Shown piece by piece: positions 23,719 through 31,910 of a stretch of 34,251 bases of DNA. Source of the DNA: Acidimicrobiaceae bacterium. GTDB taxonomy: Bacteria > Actinomycetota > Acidimicrobiia > Acidimicrobiales > UBA8190. The translations under genes and the position numbers were made by a program. The notes beneath the pieces are model-generated. The model was given only the letters and a program-made list of their open reading frames with translations. It had not been told where the DNA came from and ran no database searches. Location of the stretch: NCBI GenBank assembly GCA_003151475.1, contig PLXQ01000024.1, forward strand, positions 1-34,251, in the 5' to 3' direction. Numbering within the stretch: position 1 is the first letter of the stretch; every line of letters begins with the position of its first letter.

Positions 23719-24786
23719 GTGGCGAGAGCAATCTGGACCGGGTCGCTGAGCTTCGGCCTGGTCAACATCCCCGTCGGGCTCTATTCGGCGACCGAGGACA
23801 AAGCCATCCGGTTCCACCAGTTCCAGGAGGGGACGAACGACCGCATCCGCAACAAGCGGGTCAACGAGCGGACGGGCGACGAGGTCGAGTTCTCCGAGAT
23901 CGTGAAGGGATACGACATCGGCGCCGGCGAATACGTGATCGTGCTTCCCGAAGAGCTCGAGGCGGTCGAGCCGGGGCCGACACGGACCATCGAGATCGTG
24001 GACTTCGTCGATCTCGAGGCCATCGATCCCATCTATTACAAGACGAGCTACTACCTCGCCCCCCAGGGTAACGACGCCCAGCGGGCCTATGAACTTCTCC
24101 GCCAGGCCATGGGGACGACGAAGAAGATCGGTATCGCCACCCTCGTCATGCGGAGCAAGCAGCACCTGGTGGCAGTGCGGCCCGAGGAGAACGTCCTGGC
24201 GCTCGAGACCATGTTCTTCGGCGACGAGGTCCGTGACCCGGTCAAAGAGATCGGCTCGCTGCCCGGGGAGATGACGTTCAAGGGTCGGGAGATCGACACG
24301 GCCAAGCTCCTCATCGATTCGATGTCGGCGGAATGGGACCCCGAGAACTACACCGACACGTATCGCGAACGGGTGGAAGAGCTCATCGCCCGCAAGCGGG
24401 AGGGTGAAATCGTGGTGACCGATACGGGGCCACGCGAGTCGGCTCCCGTCGTCGACCTGATGGACGCGCTGCAGGCCAGCGTGAAGGCGGCGCGCGATCA
24501 CCGCCCCGGTAATGCCGAAGTGTCGCCGCTCGTGCCCGCTTCGATCCGAAAGGCCAAGGCGACGGCCAGCTCAGCGCCGAAGCGCGTCAGCGCAAGCGGC
24601 GGCGGTTCTTCGAGCGGCCGGAAGTCGGGCGAGGATCTCTCGGCGCTCAGCAAGGCAGAGCTGGCCAAGCGTGCCGCTGCGCTCGGCATCGAGGGACGGT
24701 CCAAGATGAGCCGGGACGAGCTGGAGTCGGCGGTGGCCGGCGCCACGGCGTCATCGACGCCGTCGCGTCGGCGCAAAGCGTCCTGA
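23719..24786 (+). CDS. ku: Ku protein of bacterial non-homologous end joining
   Basis: A 355-residue bacterial Ku. It has the typical start ARAIWTGSLSFGLVNIPVGL, the beta-barrel segment RIRNKRVNERTGDEVEFSEI, and YYKTSYYLAPQGNDAQRAYE. It forms a ring on DNA ends and recruits ligase LigD. A Ser/Lys/Arg-rich extension of about 100 residues includes a SAP-like helix-turn-helix (LSALSKAELAKRAAALGIEG) and ends RRRKAS, as in Ku proteins with DNA-binding tails. GTG 23719 has AAGGAGA 5 nt upstream; the longer frame is spurious. No ligD is in the window. Confidence 0.95.
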   Translation: MARAIWTGSLSFGLVNIPVGLYSATEDKAIRFHQFQEGTNDRIRNKRVNERTGDEVEFSEIVKGYDIGAGEYVIVLPEELEAVEPGPTRTIEIVDFVDLEAIDPIYYKTSYYLAPQGNDAQRAYELLRQAMGTTKKIGIATLVMRSKQHLVAVRPEENVLALETMFFGDEVRDPVKEIGSLPGEMTFKGREIDTAKLLIDSMSAEWDPENYTDTYRERVEELIARKREGEIVVTDTGPRESAPVVDLMDALQASVKAARDHRPGNAEVSPLVPASIRKAKATASSAPKRVSASGGGSSSGRKSGEDLSALSKAELAKRAAALGIEGRSKMSRDELESAVAGATASSTPSRRRKAS

Positions 24787-24813
24787 GGCGCGGCTTGCTG
24801 TCCTGAGGAGCTG

Positions 24814-24838
24814 CTCGCCGTCCGGCACCGACGGCGAG
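24814..24838. terminator. Bidirectional hairpin between Ku and the broken G1 gene
   Basis: A perfect 9-bp stem CTCGCCGTC/GACGGCGAG with a 7-nt loop, in the gap between two convergent genes. Confidence 0.6.
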
Positions 24839-24851
24839 AATCCCCGTCCGG

Positions 24852-26085
24852 CTACGAACCGACGGTCAGCGTGAAGGGCTGGATCACAAGGTTCCGGGTC
24901 TTGCCCTTCCCGAATGTCGCTTTGATGGAGAAGTGGTAGGTCCCCGCCTTGGTGGGGGTGCCGGAGATGGTGGCGGTGCCGTCACCGTGGCTGACCAGCG
25001 TGACGTGCTTCGGGAGTTTGCCCACCTTGGTGATCGACGGCACCGGTGCCCCCGCCGTCGTCACCGTGAACGTGAAAGGCGTGCCCGCGGTGGCCGTCGC
25101 CGCCGCGGCACTGGTGATGGCGTCGGCGTGGGGAGCGACGCCGAAGCTCTGTTGCGCCTGCGGGGCGGCGCTGTAGCTGGCGTTGCTGAGCTGATTGGCG
25201 TCGATGACGCATGTCCCCACCCCGATGAAGCTGACCGTCGATCCGGTGATGGAACAGAACGATGCCGCCGACGGGTCGATGGCGAACGTCACCGAGTGGC
25301 CCGATCCTCCACCGGTGGCGGACACCGTGTAGGTCGGGCCCCCGACGGCGGCGGCGGACGGCGACGTCGACGTGAGCGTGATGGCCTGCGCCGTGAGGAC
25401 GTAGGTGAATTGATCGGCGGTGGAGTGGGTGTGTGAATTCATGACATAGGCGACATCTCGGAAATGCCTGTGTCAAGACATAGGAGACACCGGATCTGGG
25501 GGTTCTCCTATGGACATGGGCCGTTACCTGGTGGAAGCCCACCTGCACGAGGGTCGCTCGGTGGCCGAGCTGGGTACTCGAACCCCCTGGTGTCGTCACG
25601 GTCACGTCGACCGTGGCGGCCGGCTCGGCCGGGGCCGTCACCGTGAGCGAATTGTCGGGGTTGACCGTGTAGGGCACCGACGTAGCACCGAAGGACACCG
25701 ATGATGCCCCGGTCAGGTAATCGCCGTTGATGACGACGGTCGTGCCTCCGACGGTGGGCCCTTGCGATGGACTCACCGAGCTGATGACCGGGACCGGCGT
25801 CCCGTAGGTGATCGGGAACGAGTCGCTTGTGGCGTTGTACGGACCGGGATAGGCGATGACCACTCCGTGGGAGTTGGCCATGGACACCGGGATCAGCCCG
25901 GCGGACGAGCCGCTCCCGCTTATCTGGAGGTCGCTCAAATGCATCGCCCCGAAGTTGGCCAGTGTCGCCTGGGTGCCCCCGACCGTCGGCGCCTCCTCGA
26001 TCCACTCGGCCGTCGCACCGGGGCCGCTGTAAGAGACGTCGCCGGACACCAACCACCCCTTGGTGACGTCTTCGGTGGCCCGGGA
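24852..26085 (-). pseudogene. Truncated G1 (eqolisin) peptidase with TIG and Ig-like domains
   Basis: The right part encodes the C-terminal end of a glutamic (G1) acid peptidase: GWLVSGDVSYSGPG, then ATAEWIEEAPTVGG and LANFGAMHLSDL. A TIG domain follows (VISSVSPSQGPTVGGTTVV through VTTPGGSS). After a 142-bp insertion the reading frame resumes with HSTADQFTYVL and Ig-like repeats ending KATFGKGKTRNLVIQPFTLT. Removing the insertion plus one 3-base repeat restores the frame exactly. The N-terminal half of the peptidase, including its catalytic Gln and signal peptide, is missing, so it is dead as an enzyme. It is probably a former secreted acid protease. Confidence 0.8.
25431..25572 (+). mobile_element. 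Insertion-sequence fragment (one end plus transposase N-terminus)
   Basis: A 142-bp segment flanked by GGT on both sides. It carries two near-identical 13-bp repeats, GACATAGGCGACA (25443-25455) and GACATAGGAGACA (25477-25489). It then encodes the start of a helix-turn-helix transposase, MDMGRYLVEAHLHEGRSVAEL from ATG 25510, closest to IS481-type transposases. The rest of the transposase and the other end are absent. Confidence 0.7.
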
Positions 26086-26125
26086 CACATCTGGGGTTCC
26101 CGACACATGCCTGACACCGGCGGGT
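26086..26125. repeat. Possible second IS-end remnant
   Basis: Direct repeats GACACAT about 14 bp apart and an ATGCCTG motif shared with the IS fragment at 25431 sit exactly where the G1 peptidase homology stops. This may be the junction that removed the peptidase N-terminus. The resemblance is short. Confidence 0.3.
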
Positions 26126-26242
26126 GAAACACCCACCGACCTGATCGACAAGAAGTCCGGCGTCCTCACCCTTGCGCCGCCTGTCGCCGAGGATCTCGTC
26201 GCATTTCTCGGTACGCTGGTCGCACGAACAGAAGGGGATCTG

Positions 26243-26278
26243 ATGACACCGATTTCGAGCCTGAATTCAGAACGATGA
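26243..26278 (+). CDS. Possible 11-residue leader peptide
   Basis: ATG 26243 with GAAGGGG about 5 nt upstream encodes MTPISSLNSER, and its TGA overlaps the ATG of the BI-1 gene (ATGA). It may couple or regulate translation of that gene. Alternatively it is the true start of the BI-1 gene with a frameshift. Confidence 0.4.
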   Translation: MTPISSLNSER

Positions 26279-27084
26279 CGTCAGGCGGAAGGCAACGGAA
26301 GCAGCGGCAGGGCGGCAGCTGGGCCGTGCGGAACAACTTCTCGCGGATGGAACGCGAGTTCGGGACTGGAGTTGTAGGCAGTGGGGCCGTGGGCACCGCC
26401 CTTCTCACCCATCCGGGGGCAACCGGGCTCCCGCCCGTGTCCGACGTGAAGCCGCTGGTCGAGGTGGATGTGCTCGGCAAGGTGGGGATCCTGACCGTGA
26501 TCACCATCGCCGTCGGCGGCCTGTCATTCGTGCTCCCGGTATCGATCGGGTTCGCCCTGGTGTGCGTGGTCGTCGCCCTCGGTCTCGGACTGTGGACGAC
26601 GTTCCGGCCCCGGATGGCGCGGATCCTCGCTCCGGCGTACGCGGCGGTCGAGGGGCTGGCGCTCGGAGTCCTCTCCCGGCTCTACAGCGCGCAGAGCCAT
26701 GGCGTGGTGCCGCTCGCCATCGTATTGACCGGGGCCCTGTTCATCGGCGTGCTCATCGCCTACCGGACCAGGCTGGTGCGCGTGAGCAACCGGTTCATCT
26801 CCATGACCGTGGTGGCCGGCTTCGCCCTGCTGGCCGTGCTGCTGGCCACGGCGTTCGGGCTCAGCTTCCCCGGGATCGGCCGTTCGGCCACGGGGCTGAT
26901 CGTCTTCGGAGTGGTCTATCTGATCGTGGCCATACTCGACCTGTTCGTCGACTTCGAGCTGGTCAATCGGGCCGCTCTGGCCGGGGTTCCGGCCGAGGCC
27001 GAGTGGTACGCCGCCTTCTCGATCTTCCTGGCCGTCGTGATGCTCTACCTGGGCTTGCTCCGCATCCTCGGCGGCCGCCGGTAG
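26275..27084 (+). CDS. Bax inhibitor-1/YccA-like membrane protein
   Basis: A 269-residue protein with a hydrophilic N-terminus (1-65) and about seven hydrophobic segments from residue 68 onward. The pattern is that of actinobacterial BI-1/YccA (TMBIM) proteins: RNNFSRMEREFGTG near the start, APAYAAVEGLALGVLSRLYS in the middle, and the last segments with ILDLFVDFELVNRAA and AEWYAAFSIFLAVVMLYLGL. Members form calcium-leak-like channels or interact with the FtsH protease; the role here is unknown. It begins at an ATGA overlap with a possible leader peptide and converges on the ligase gene with 16 bp between. Confidence 0.87.
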   Translation: MTSGGRQRKQRQGGSWAVRNNFSRMEREFGTGVVGSGAVGTALLTHPGATGLPPVSDVKPLVEVDVLGKVGILTVITIAVGGLSFVLPVSIGFALVCVVVALGLGLWTTFRPRMARILAPAYAAVEGLALGVLSRLYSAQSHGVVPLAIVLTGALFIGVLIAYRTRLVRVSNRFISMTVVAGFALLAVLLATAFGLSFPGIGRSATGLIVFGVVYLIVAILDLFVDFELVNRAALAGVPAEAEWYAAFSIFLAVVMLYLGLLRILGGRR

Positions 27085-27100
27085 ACGACGACAGCGGCGG

Positions 27101-28663
27101 TCAGCCCGGGAAAGGCTTGTCCGCGTACTGCTCGCGCAGCTTGTACTTGAGGATCTTGTTGAGAGTCTCGTTGCGGGGCAGGGCGTCGACGACTTCGAGT
27201 TGCTCGGGGATCTTCTGGGCCATGAGGCCGGCTGCTTTCAGGTGGTCGACCATCTCGTCGAAGGAGATGGGATCTGTTCCCGAGGTGCTCTGGATCACGG
27301 CGCAGACGCGCTCGCCGCGCTGGCGATCGGCCAGGCCGATGACGGCCACGTCGGCGACCTTCGGATGCTCGTAGAGGAGATCCTCGATCTCCTTGGCCGA
27401 GATGTTCTCGCCCTTGCGGATGATGATGTCCTTCAGGCGGCCGGTGAGCACCACATGGCCGTCGGGCCGGAAGTGGCCCACGTCGCCGGTGCGGAAGTAG
27501 CCGTCGGCGTCGAAGGCTTCGGCCGTCATGGCCGGATCGGTGTAGCCCTTGCAGACCATGGGGCCCTTCACGCGGACCTCGCCGTCGACGCCGGCGGGAG
27601 CGACGTCCCCGTCGAGGGTGACGATGCGGATGTCGGCGCCGTAAACGGGCTTGCCTACGGTGTTGGCCAGCTGATCGTCGGTGTCGGTCATGGTGCCCAT
27701 GCAGATCATGGGGATCTCGGTCATGCCGTAGCCGTGGATTACCTTGACGCCGATCTCGCGACCGACCTCGTAGAAGATCTCGGGGGGCATGGGCGCCCCT
27801 CCGCCGGCCAGGCGCTCGAGGGTGGGGATGATCTTGTCGCCCGGCTGCTTGCGCTGTTCGTTCAGATAGGCCTGGTAGAAGGCGGTACTGCCCCCGGCCA
27901 TGGTGACGCCGTGGTGGGAGAAGACGGTGACGGCCAGCGCCGGGATGAACGACTCGAGGAGGACGGCCGGAAAACCGAGGGAGAGGACCATGACGATGTA
28001 GTCGGGTCCGGCGATATGGGCGAAGGGAAAGGCGATGGTGCCGACGTCGCGCTCGGTCATGTTGGCGGCCTCGGCCAGCCCGCGGCCTCCATTGACGAGG
28101 GTGAGGTCCGTGTGGCGGACACCCTTCGGATCAGACGTCGTCCCCGAGGTGTAATAGATCCAGCGCTCGTCATCACCCGAACCGGGACCGGGCGGGGGGG
28201 GCAGGACGACCCGGTCGCCCTCGGGGAGGGTGTCGTAGGCCACCACAACGGTGGGGGGAGTGTCGAGGTCCTGTCCGATCTTCTCGGCCATGGCCAGGTA
28301 GTCGACGTCCTTCCAGACGCCGGGGACGAAGAAGAACTCGGCCGCCGTCTGGCGCAGCGCAAAGGCCACCTCGCGCTCGCGGTAGATGTGGATGATCGGG
28401 TTCTGGACAGCGCCCAGGCGGGCCAGGGCCATGGAGAGGACGATGGTCTCGATGCGCGAAGGCAGCTGCCACGAGACGACCGTGCCCTGACGGACGCCCA
28501 TGTCGTAGAGGCCGGCCGCCACCGTTTCGCAGCGGTCGGCGAACTGGCCGAAGGTCAGCCGGCGGTCGTTCTCGTCGATGAGCATGGGGCGGTCCGGAGA
28601 CGCCGCGGCCCGGCGGGCCACCAGCTCCCACATCGACCCGACGTCGTAGATCGGCTCGCTCAC
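27101..28663 (-). CDS. Acyl-CoA ligase (class I adenylate-forming)
   Basis: A 520-residue AMP-dependent ligase. The phosphate loop YTSGTTSDPKG is at 171-181, HGYGMTE follows, the ribose motif is GYFRTGDVG, GRLKDIIIRKGENISAKEIE the hinge region, and catalytic Lys503 lies in NETLNKILKYKL. It resembles FadD/cyclohexanecarboxylate-type ligases that activate cyclic, branched or steroid-derived acids. The GTG start (28663) lies 37 bp after the thiolase stop, so both are in one operon, an acid-activating enzyme next to the enzyme that ends a beta-oxidation round. Confidence 0.92.
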   Translation of the reverse strand: MSEPIYDVGSMWELVARRAAASPDRPMLIDENDRRLTFGQFADRCETVAAGLYDMGVRQGTVVSWQLPSRIETIVLSMALARLGAVQNPIIHIYREREVAFALRQTAAEFFFVPGVWKDVDYLAMAEKIGQDLDTPPTVVVAYDTLPEGDRVVLPPPPGPGSGDDERWIYYTSGTTSDPKGVRHTDLTLVNGGRGLAEAANMTERDVGTIAFPFAHIAGPDYIVMVLSLGFPAVLLESFIPALAVTVFSHHGVTMAGGSTAFYQAYLNEQRKQPGDKIIPTLERLAGGGAPMPPEIFYEVGREIGVKVIHGYGMTEIPMICMGTMTDTDDQLANTVGKPVYGADIRIVTLDGDVAPAGVDGEVRVKGPMVCKGYTDPAMTAEAFDADGYFRTGDVGHFRPDGHVVLTGRLKDIIIRKGENISAKEIEDLLYEHPKVADVAVIGLADRQRGERVCAVIQSTSGTDPISFDEMVDHLKAAGLMAQKIPEQLEVVDALPRNETLNKILKYKLREQYADKPFPG

Positions 28664-28700
28664 CGGTCTCGCCCCGTATCTCGGACCGCGGCGGTGTCGA

Positions 28701-29903
28701 CTACGACAGCCGCTCGACGATCATGGCCATGCCCTGGCCGCCGCCGACACACATGGACTCGAGGCCCCAGGTCTTGTCCTCGTCTTCAAGGGCGTTCAGC
28801 AAGGTGGTCATGATGCGGGCCCCCGTCATGCCGAAGGGGTGGCCGAGGGCGATGGAGCCGCCCTTCACGTTGAGCTTTTCCCAGGGAATGCCGAGGTGCT
28901 TGGCCGAGGGGATGACCTGGGCGGCGAAGGCCTCGTTGATCTCGACCAGGTCGATGTCGTCGATCGTCTTGCCGGCGCGGGCCAATGCCTGGCGACAGGC
29001 TTCGATGGGGCCGAGGCCCATGATCTCGGGGTCGAGGGCGGAGACGCCGCTGGCCACGATGCGCGCCAGAGGGGTGATGCCGAGCTGGCGGGCCCGGGTG
29101 TCGGACATGACGACCACGGCGGCGGCCCCGTCGTTCAAGGGACAGGCGTTGCCGGCGGTGATGGTGCCGCCCTCGCGGAAGACGGGCTTCAGCTGCGAGA
29201 GGCCCTCCACGGTGGTGCCGGCGCGCGGACCGTCGTCTTTGGAGATGACGGTGCCGTCGTCCAAGGTGACGGGGATGATCTCGCGCTCGAAGAAGCCGTT
29301 TCCCTGGGACTCGACGGCGCGCTGCTGGCTGCGGGCCGCGAATTCGTCCATCTCCTGGCGGGTGACCTTCTCGTACTCGGCCACGTTCTCCGCCGTCTGG
29401 CCCATGGCGATGTAGACGTCGGGGAGGCCCTTGAGCGGCGTCCAAGGATCACCGGTCTTGGGCGCCCGGGCCGCGGTGCGGGCTTCGGCCTCGGCCAAGG
29501 CTGTGTTGTGCGGCCCCGTGTCCGACGCCCCGTATTGGAAGCGGCTGACGGTCTCCACCCCGGCGGCCACGAAGACGTCGCCTTCGCCCGCCTTGATGGC
29601 GTGGGCGGCCATGCGGATGGTCTGGAGCGACGAGGAGCAGTATCGGTTGACGGTGACGCCGGGGACGTCCAGGCCGGCCAGGACGGCGGCCACCCGGCCC
29701 ACGTTGTAGCCCGCTTCGCCGGCGGGTTGTCCGCAACCCACGATGAGGTCTTCGATTGTGTTCGGGTCGAGTTGCGGGATCTTGGCCAGGACCTCCTTCA
29801 CGACATGGGCCGTGAGATTGTCGGGGCGACAGGTGACGAGGGAGCCCTTGTTGGCACGGCCGATCGGCGTGCGTCCGGTGGCGACGATGACGGCTTCGGG
29901 CAT
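28701..29903 (-). CDS. Thiolase (acetyl-CoA C-acyltransferase)
   Basis: A 400-residue thiolase II family enzyme with nucleophile Cys89 (VNRYCSSSLQTI), His355 (GHPFGMTGAR) and base Cys385 (CVGGGQGM). NEAFAAQ and the usual length are present. It should cleave 3-ketoacyl-CoA to acetyl-CoA and a shortened acyl-CoA. ATG 29903 has AAGGAG 8-9 nt upstream; the longer frame into the GNAT gene is not real. It is followed by the acyl-CoA ligase, and the acyl-CoA dehydrogenase pair lies divergent about 750 bp away, so these may handle the same substrate. Confidence 0.95.
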   Translation of the reverse strand: MPEAVIVATGRTPIGRANKGSLVTCRPDNLTAHVVKEVLAKIPQLDPNTIEDLIVGCGQPAGEAGYNVGRVAAVLAGLDVPGVTVNRYCSSSLQTIRMAAHAIKAGEGDVFVAAGVETVSRFQYGASDTGPHNTALAEAEARTAARAPKTGDPWTPLKGLPDVYIAMGQTAENVAEYEKVTRQEMDEFAARSQQRAVESQGNGFFEREIIPVTLDDGTVISKDDGPRAGTTVEGLSQLKPVFREGGTITAGNACPLNDGAAAVVVMSDTRARQLGITPLARIVASGVSALDPEIMGLGPIEACRQALARAGKTIDDIDLVEINEAFAAQVIPSAKHLGIPWEKLNVKGGSIALGHPFGMTGARIMTTLLNALEDEDKTWGLESMCVGGGQGMAMIVERLS

Positions 29904-29986
29904 GGGAGGGGCTCCTTCTCGGTGGTTCGTCCGGGCGTTTCTGGGTAGGCCACGGCCCCGTTCGGGGCGCCCAACAATCGCACAGG

Positions 29987-30487
29987 CTAAAGGAAGGGCG
30001 GTCCCGGTGTCGCCGGCACGGTCCGCCACATGATCCGGTGCGGCCCGATCTCGGGGATCTCGAAGACCTCGCCGCGGGGGACGAAACCGGCCCGCTGGTA
30101 GAGGTGGAGCGCCGGTGTGCGGGCATTGCACCAGAGGAGTCCGCCGCCGTGGGAGGAGACGTGGGCGATCAGGAGATCGAGGACTGCGGTACCGAGGCCC
30201 CGACCACGTGCCGTCTCCCGGGTGGCCATGCCCCGGAGCCGCCAACCGTCGAGGCGGTTCGCCTCCCAGGGAGGGGCCTCGGGTAAGACGACCCCGACGG
30301 CCAGGACGACAGCCCGGTCGACGGCGGGGGCTGGCGGTGCGGGCCAGGCCGCCGCATGGGCGGCGCGGGGATCGTCTTCGCCCCGGTAGAGGCAGTCGGA
30401 GATGAGGCGGCCCGGTCGGAGGACCTGTTGGCGCAGTGACCAGGTCGTTTGGGCCGGAACAAAGGCCACGGTGATGTCGTCGTCCAC
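29987..30487 (-). CDS. GNAT-family N-acetyltransferase
   Basis: A 166-residue GNAT. Motif A is DGWRLRGMATRETARGRGLG (acetyl-CoA loop R-G-R-G-L-G), and WCNARTPALHLYQRAGFVPR forms motif B. VAFVPAQTTWSLRQQVLRPG at the N-terminus is typical of a small-molecule acetyltransferase subgroup. The acceptor is unknown. GTG 30487 lacks a ribosome site but has TACGCT 7 nt upstream. It precedes the thiolase by 83 bp and could read through into it. Confidence 0.85.
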   Translation of the reverse strand: MDDDITVAFVPAQTTWSLRQQVLRPGRLISDCLYRGEDDPRAAHAAAWPAPPAPAVDRAVVLAVGVVLPEAPPWEANRLDGWRLRGMATRETARGRGLGTAVLDLLIAHVSSHGGGLLWCNARTPALHLYQRAGFVPRGEVFEIPEIGPHRIMWRTVPATPGPPFL

Positions 30488-30500
30488 GGCCGGGAGCGTA
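30488..30500 (-). promoter_or_regulatory. Leaderless-type -10 element for the GNAT gene
   Basis: On the minus strand TACGCT (30500-30495) is followed by 7 nt and GTG 30487. Confidence 0.4.
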
Positions 30501-30562
30501 ACGGCGGGTGCCCACAGAGGCGCTGCTGGCCGCTACCCGATGTGGCTGGGCCGAGGGCGAAA

Positions 30563-30576
30563 TGTAACCTGTTCCA
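30563..30576 (+). promoter_or_regulatory. KstR-like TetR operator
   Basis: TGTAACCTGTTCCA fits the KstR consensus TNNAACNNGTTNNA at every fixed position. KstR is the TetR repressor of cholesterol catabolism in mycobacteria and rhodococci. The site is 78 bp before the start of the first acyl-CoA dehydrogenase, between the divergent GNAT and dehydrogenase genes. Confidence 0.55.
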
Positions 30577-30653
30577 AAGTTTGCGCCACGACCGCGGCTG
30601 CCCGTCCGGGCCAGCGGCGATCCCGAGCGGTCGACGGGGAGAGGGGACGGCAG

Positions 30654-31829
30654 ATGGAGATCGGCTACACCGAGGAACAGCAGGCCCTGCGGCGGGAGCT
30701 GCGGGACTACTACGCCAATCTGCTCACTCCCGCAGTCGAAGAGGAGCTGTCACAGAGCCACGGGATCGGGCCCGGGCCCCGGCGGATCACCAAGCAGATG
30801 GCCAGCGACGGCTGGCTCGGGATCGGATGGCCGAAGGAGTGGGGCGGTCAGGGCCGTTCCGCCATCGAGCAGTTCATCTTCTTCGACGAGTCCATGCGCA
30901 GCGGTGCGCCGGTGCCGATGCTGACGATCAACACCGTCGGGCCGACGATCATGAACTACGGGAGCCAGGAGCAGAAGGAATTCTTCCTGCCCAAGATCCT
31001 GCGCGGGGAGATCCACTTTTGCATCGGCTACACCGAACCGAACGCCGGGACCGACCTGGCCGCCCTGCAGACCAAGGCCGTGGTCGACGGCGACGAGCTC
31101 GTGATCAACGGGGCCAAGATCTTCACCTCCTTGGCCGGCGACGCCGACTACTGCTGGCTGGCGGTGCGGACGGACCCCGAAGCGTCCAAGCACAAGGGGA
31201 TCTCCATGGTGATCGTGCCCATGGACACGCCCGGGGTGCGGGTGGTGCCCATGCAGCTGTTGGGGGAGCACGACATCAACTACACGTTCTGGGAGGACGT
31301 GCGGGTACCGGTGACCAACATCGTCGGGGGGATCAACAACGGCTGGTCGCTGATCACCAACCAGTTGAACCACGAACGGGTGACGCTGTGCTCGCCGGGG
31401 ATTATCGAGCGGGCCCTGGGCGACGTCCGGGCGTGGGCGCAGGAGACGAAGTTGGCCGACGGCCGGCGGGTGATCGACCAGGAGTGGGTGCAGGTGCACC
31501 TGGCCCGGGTCTACGCCAAGCTCGAATTCCTGAAGCTGATCAACTGGAAGGTGGCGTGGCAGGGGACCCAGGGTCGGCTGGACGTGGCCGACGCCTCGAG
31601 CATCAAGGTCTTCGGCACCGAGTTCTACATGGAGGCACTGCGGACCTTGTCCGAGGTGATCGGGCAGGCCGGCTACCTGAAGCGGGGCTCACCGGGAGCC
31701 GCGCTGAAAGGCCGGCTCGAGGCGTACTCGCGCAGTCTGATCATCCTGACCTTCGGTGGTGGGACGAACGAGATCCAGCGCGACCTGATCGCCATCTTCG
31801 GACTGGGCATGCCCCGGTCCCTGCGCTGA
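30654..31829 (+). CDS. Acyl-CoA dehydrogenase, FadE29-like (catalytic subunit)
   Basis: A 391-residue acyl-CoA dehydrogenase. Typical motifs are FCIGYTEPNAGTDLAALQTK (FAD/substrate region), NGAKIFTSLAGDADY, and the C-terminal LTFGGGTNEIQRDLIAIFG. The Glu found in MCAD just before the GT of that motif is Gly here. Glu241 in LNHERVTLCSPG sits where isovaleryl-CoA dehydrogenase carries its base, so it is the likely catalytic residue. With the next gene it resembles the FadE28/FadE29 pair that forms an alpha2beta2 enzyme for steroid side chains. ATG 30654 follows GAGGGGA by about 8 nt. Confidence 0.9.
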   Translation: MEIGYTEEQQALRRELRDYYANLLTPAVEEELSQSHGIGPGPRRITKQMASDGWLGIGWPKEWGGQGRSAIEQFIFFDESMRSGAPVPMLTINTVGPTIMNYGSQEQKEFFLPKILRGEIHFCIGYTEPNAGTDLAALQTKAVVDGDELVINGAKIFTSLAGDADYCWLAVRTDPEASKHKGISMVIVPMDTPGVRVVPMQLLGEHDINYTFWEDVRVPVTNIVGGINNGWSLITNQLNHERVTLCSPGIIERALGDVRAWAQETKLADGRRVIDQEWVQVHLARVYAKLEFLKLINWKVAWQGTQGRLDVADASSIKVFGTEFYMEALRTLSEVIGQAGYLKRGSPGAALKGRLEAYSRSLIILTFGGGTNEIQRDLIAIFGLGMPRSLR

Positions 31830-31910
31830 GCCGGCGCGTAAGCGCTCACTCACAATCCAACCTTTCCGCAACCAGACCTTTCAGAAAGACAGACACGAGG
31901 ACTCGAGCAC

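Noticed and set aside
27200..28813. Plus-strand frame of 537 codons
   Set aside because: Antisense to the acyl-CoA ligase, which has all its catalytic motifs.
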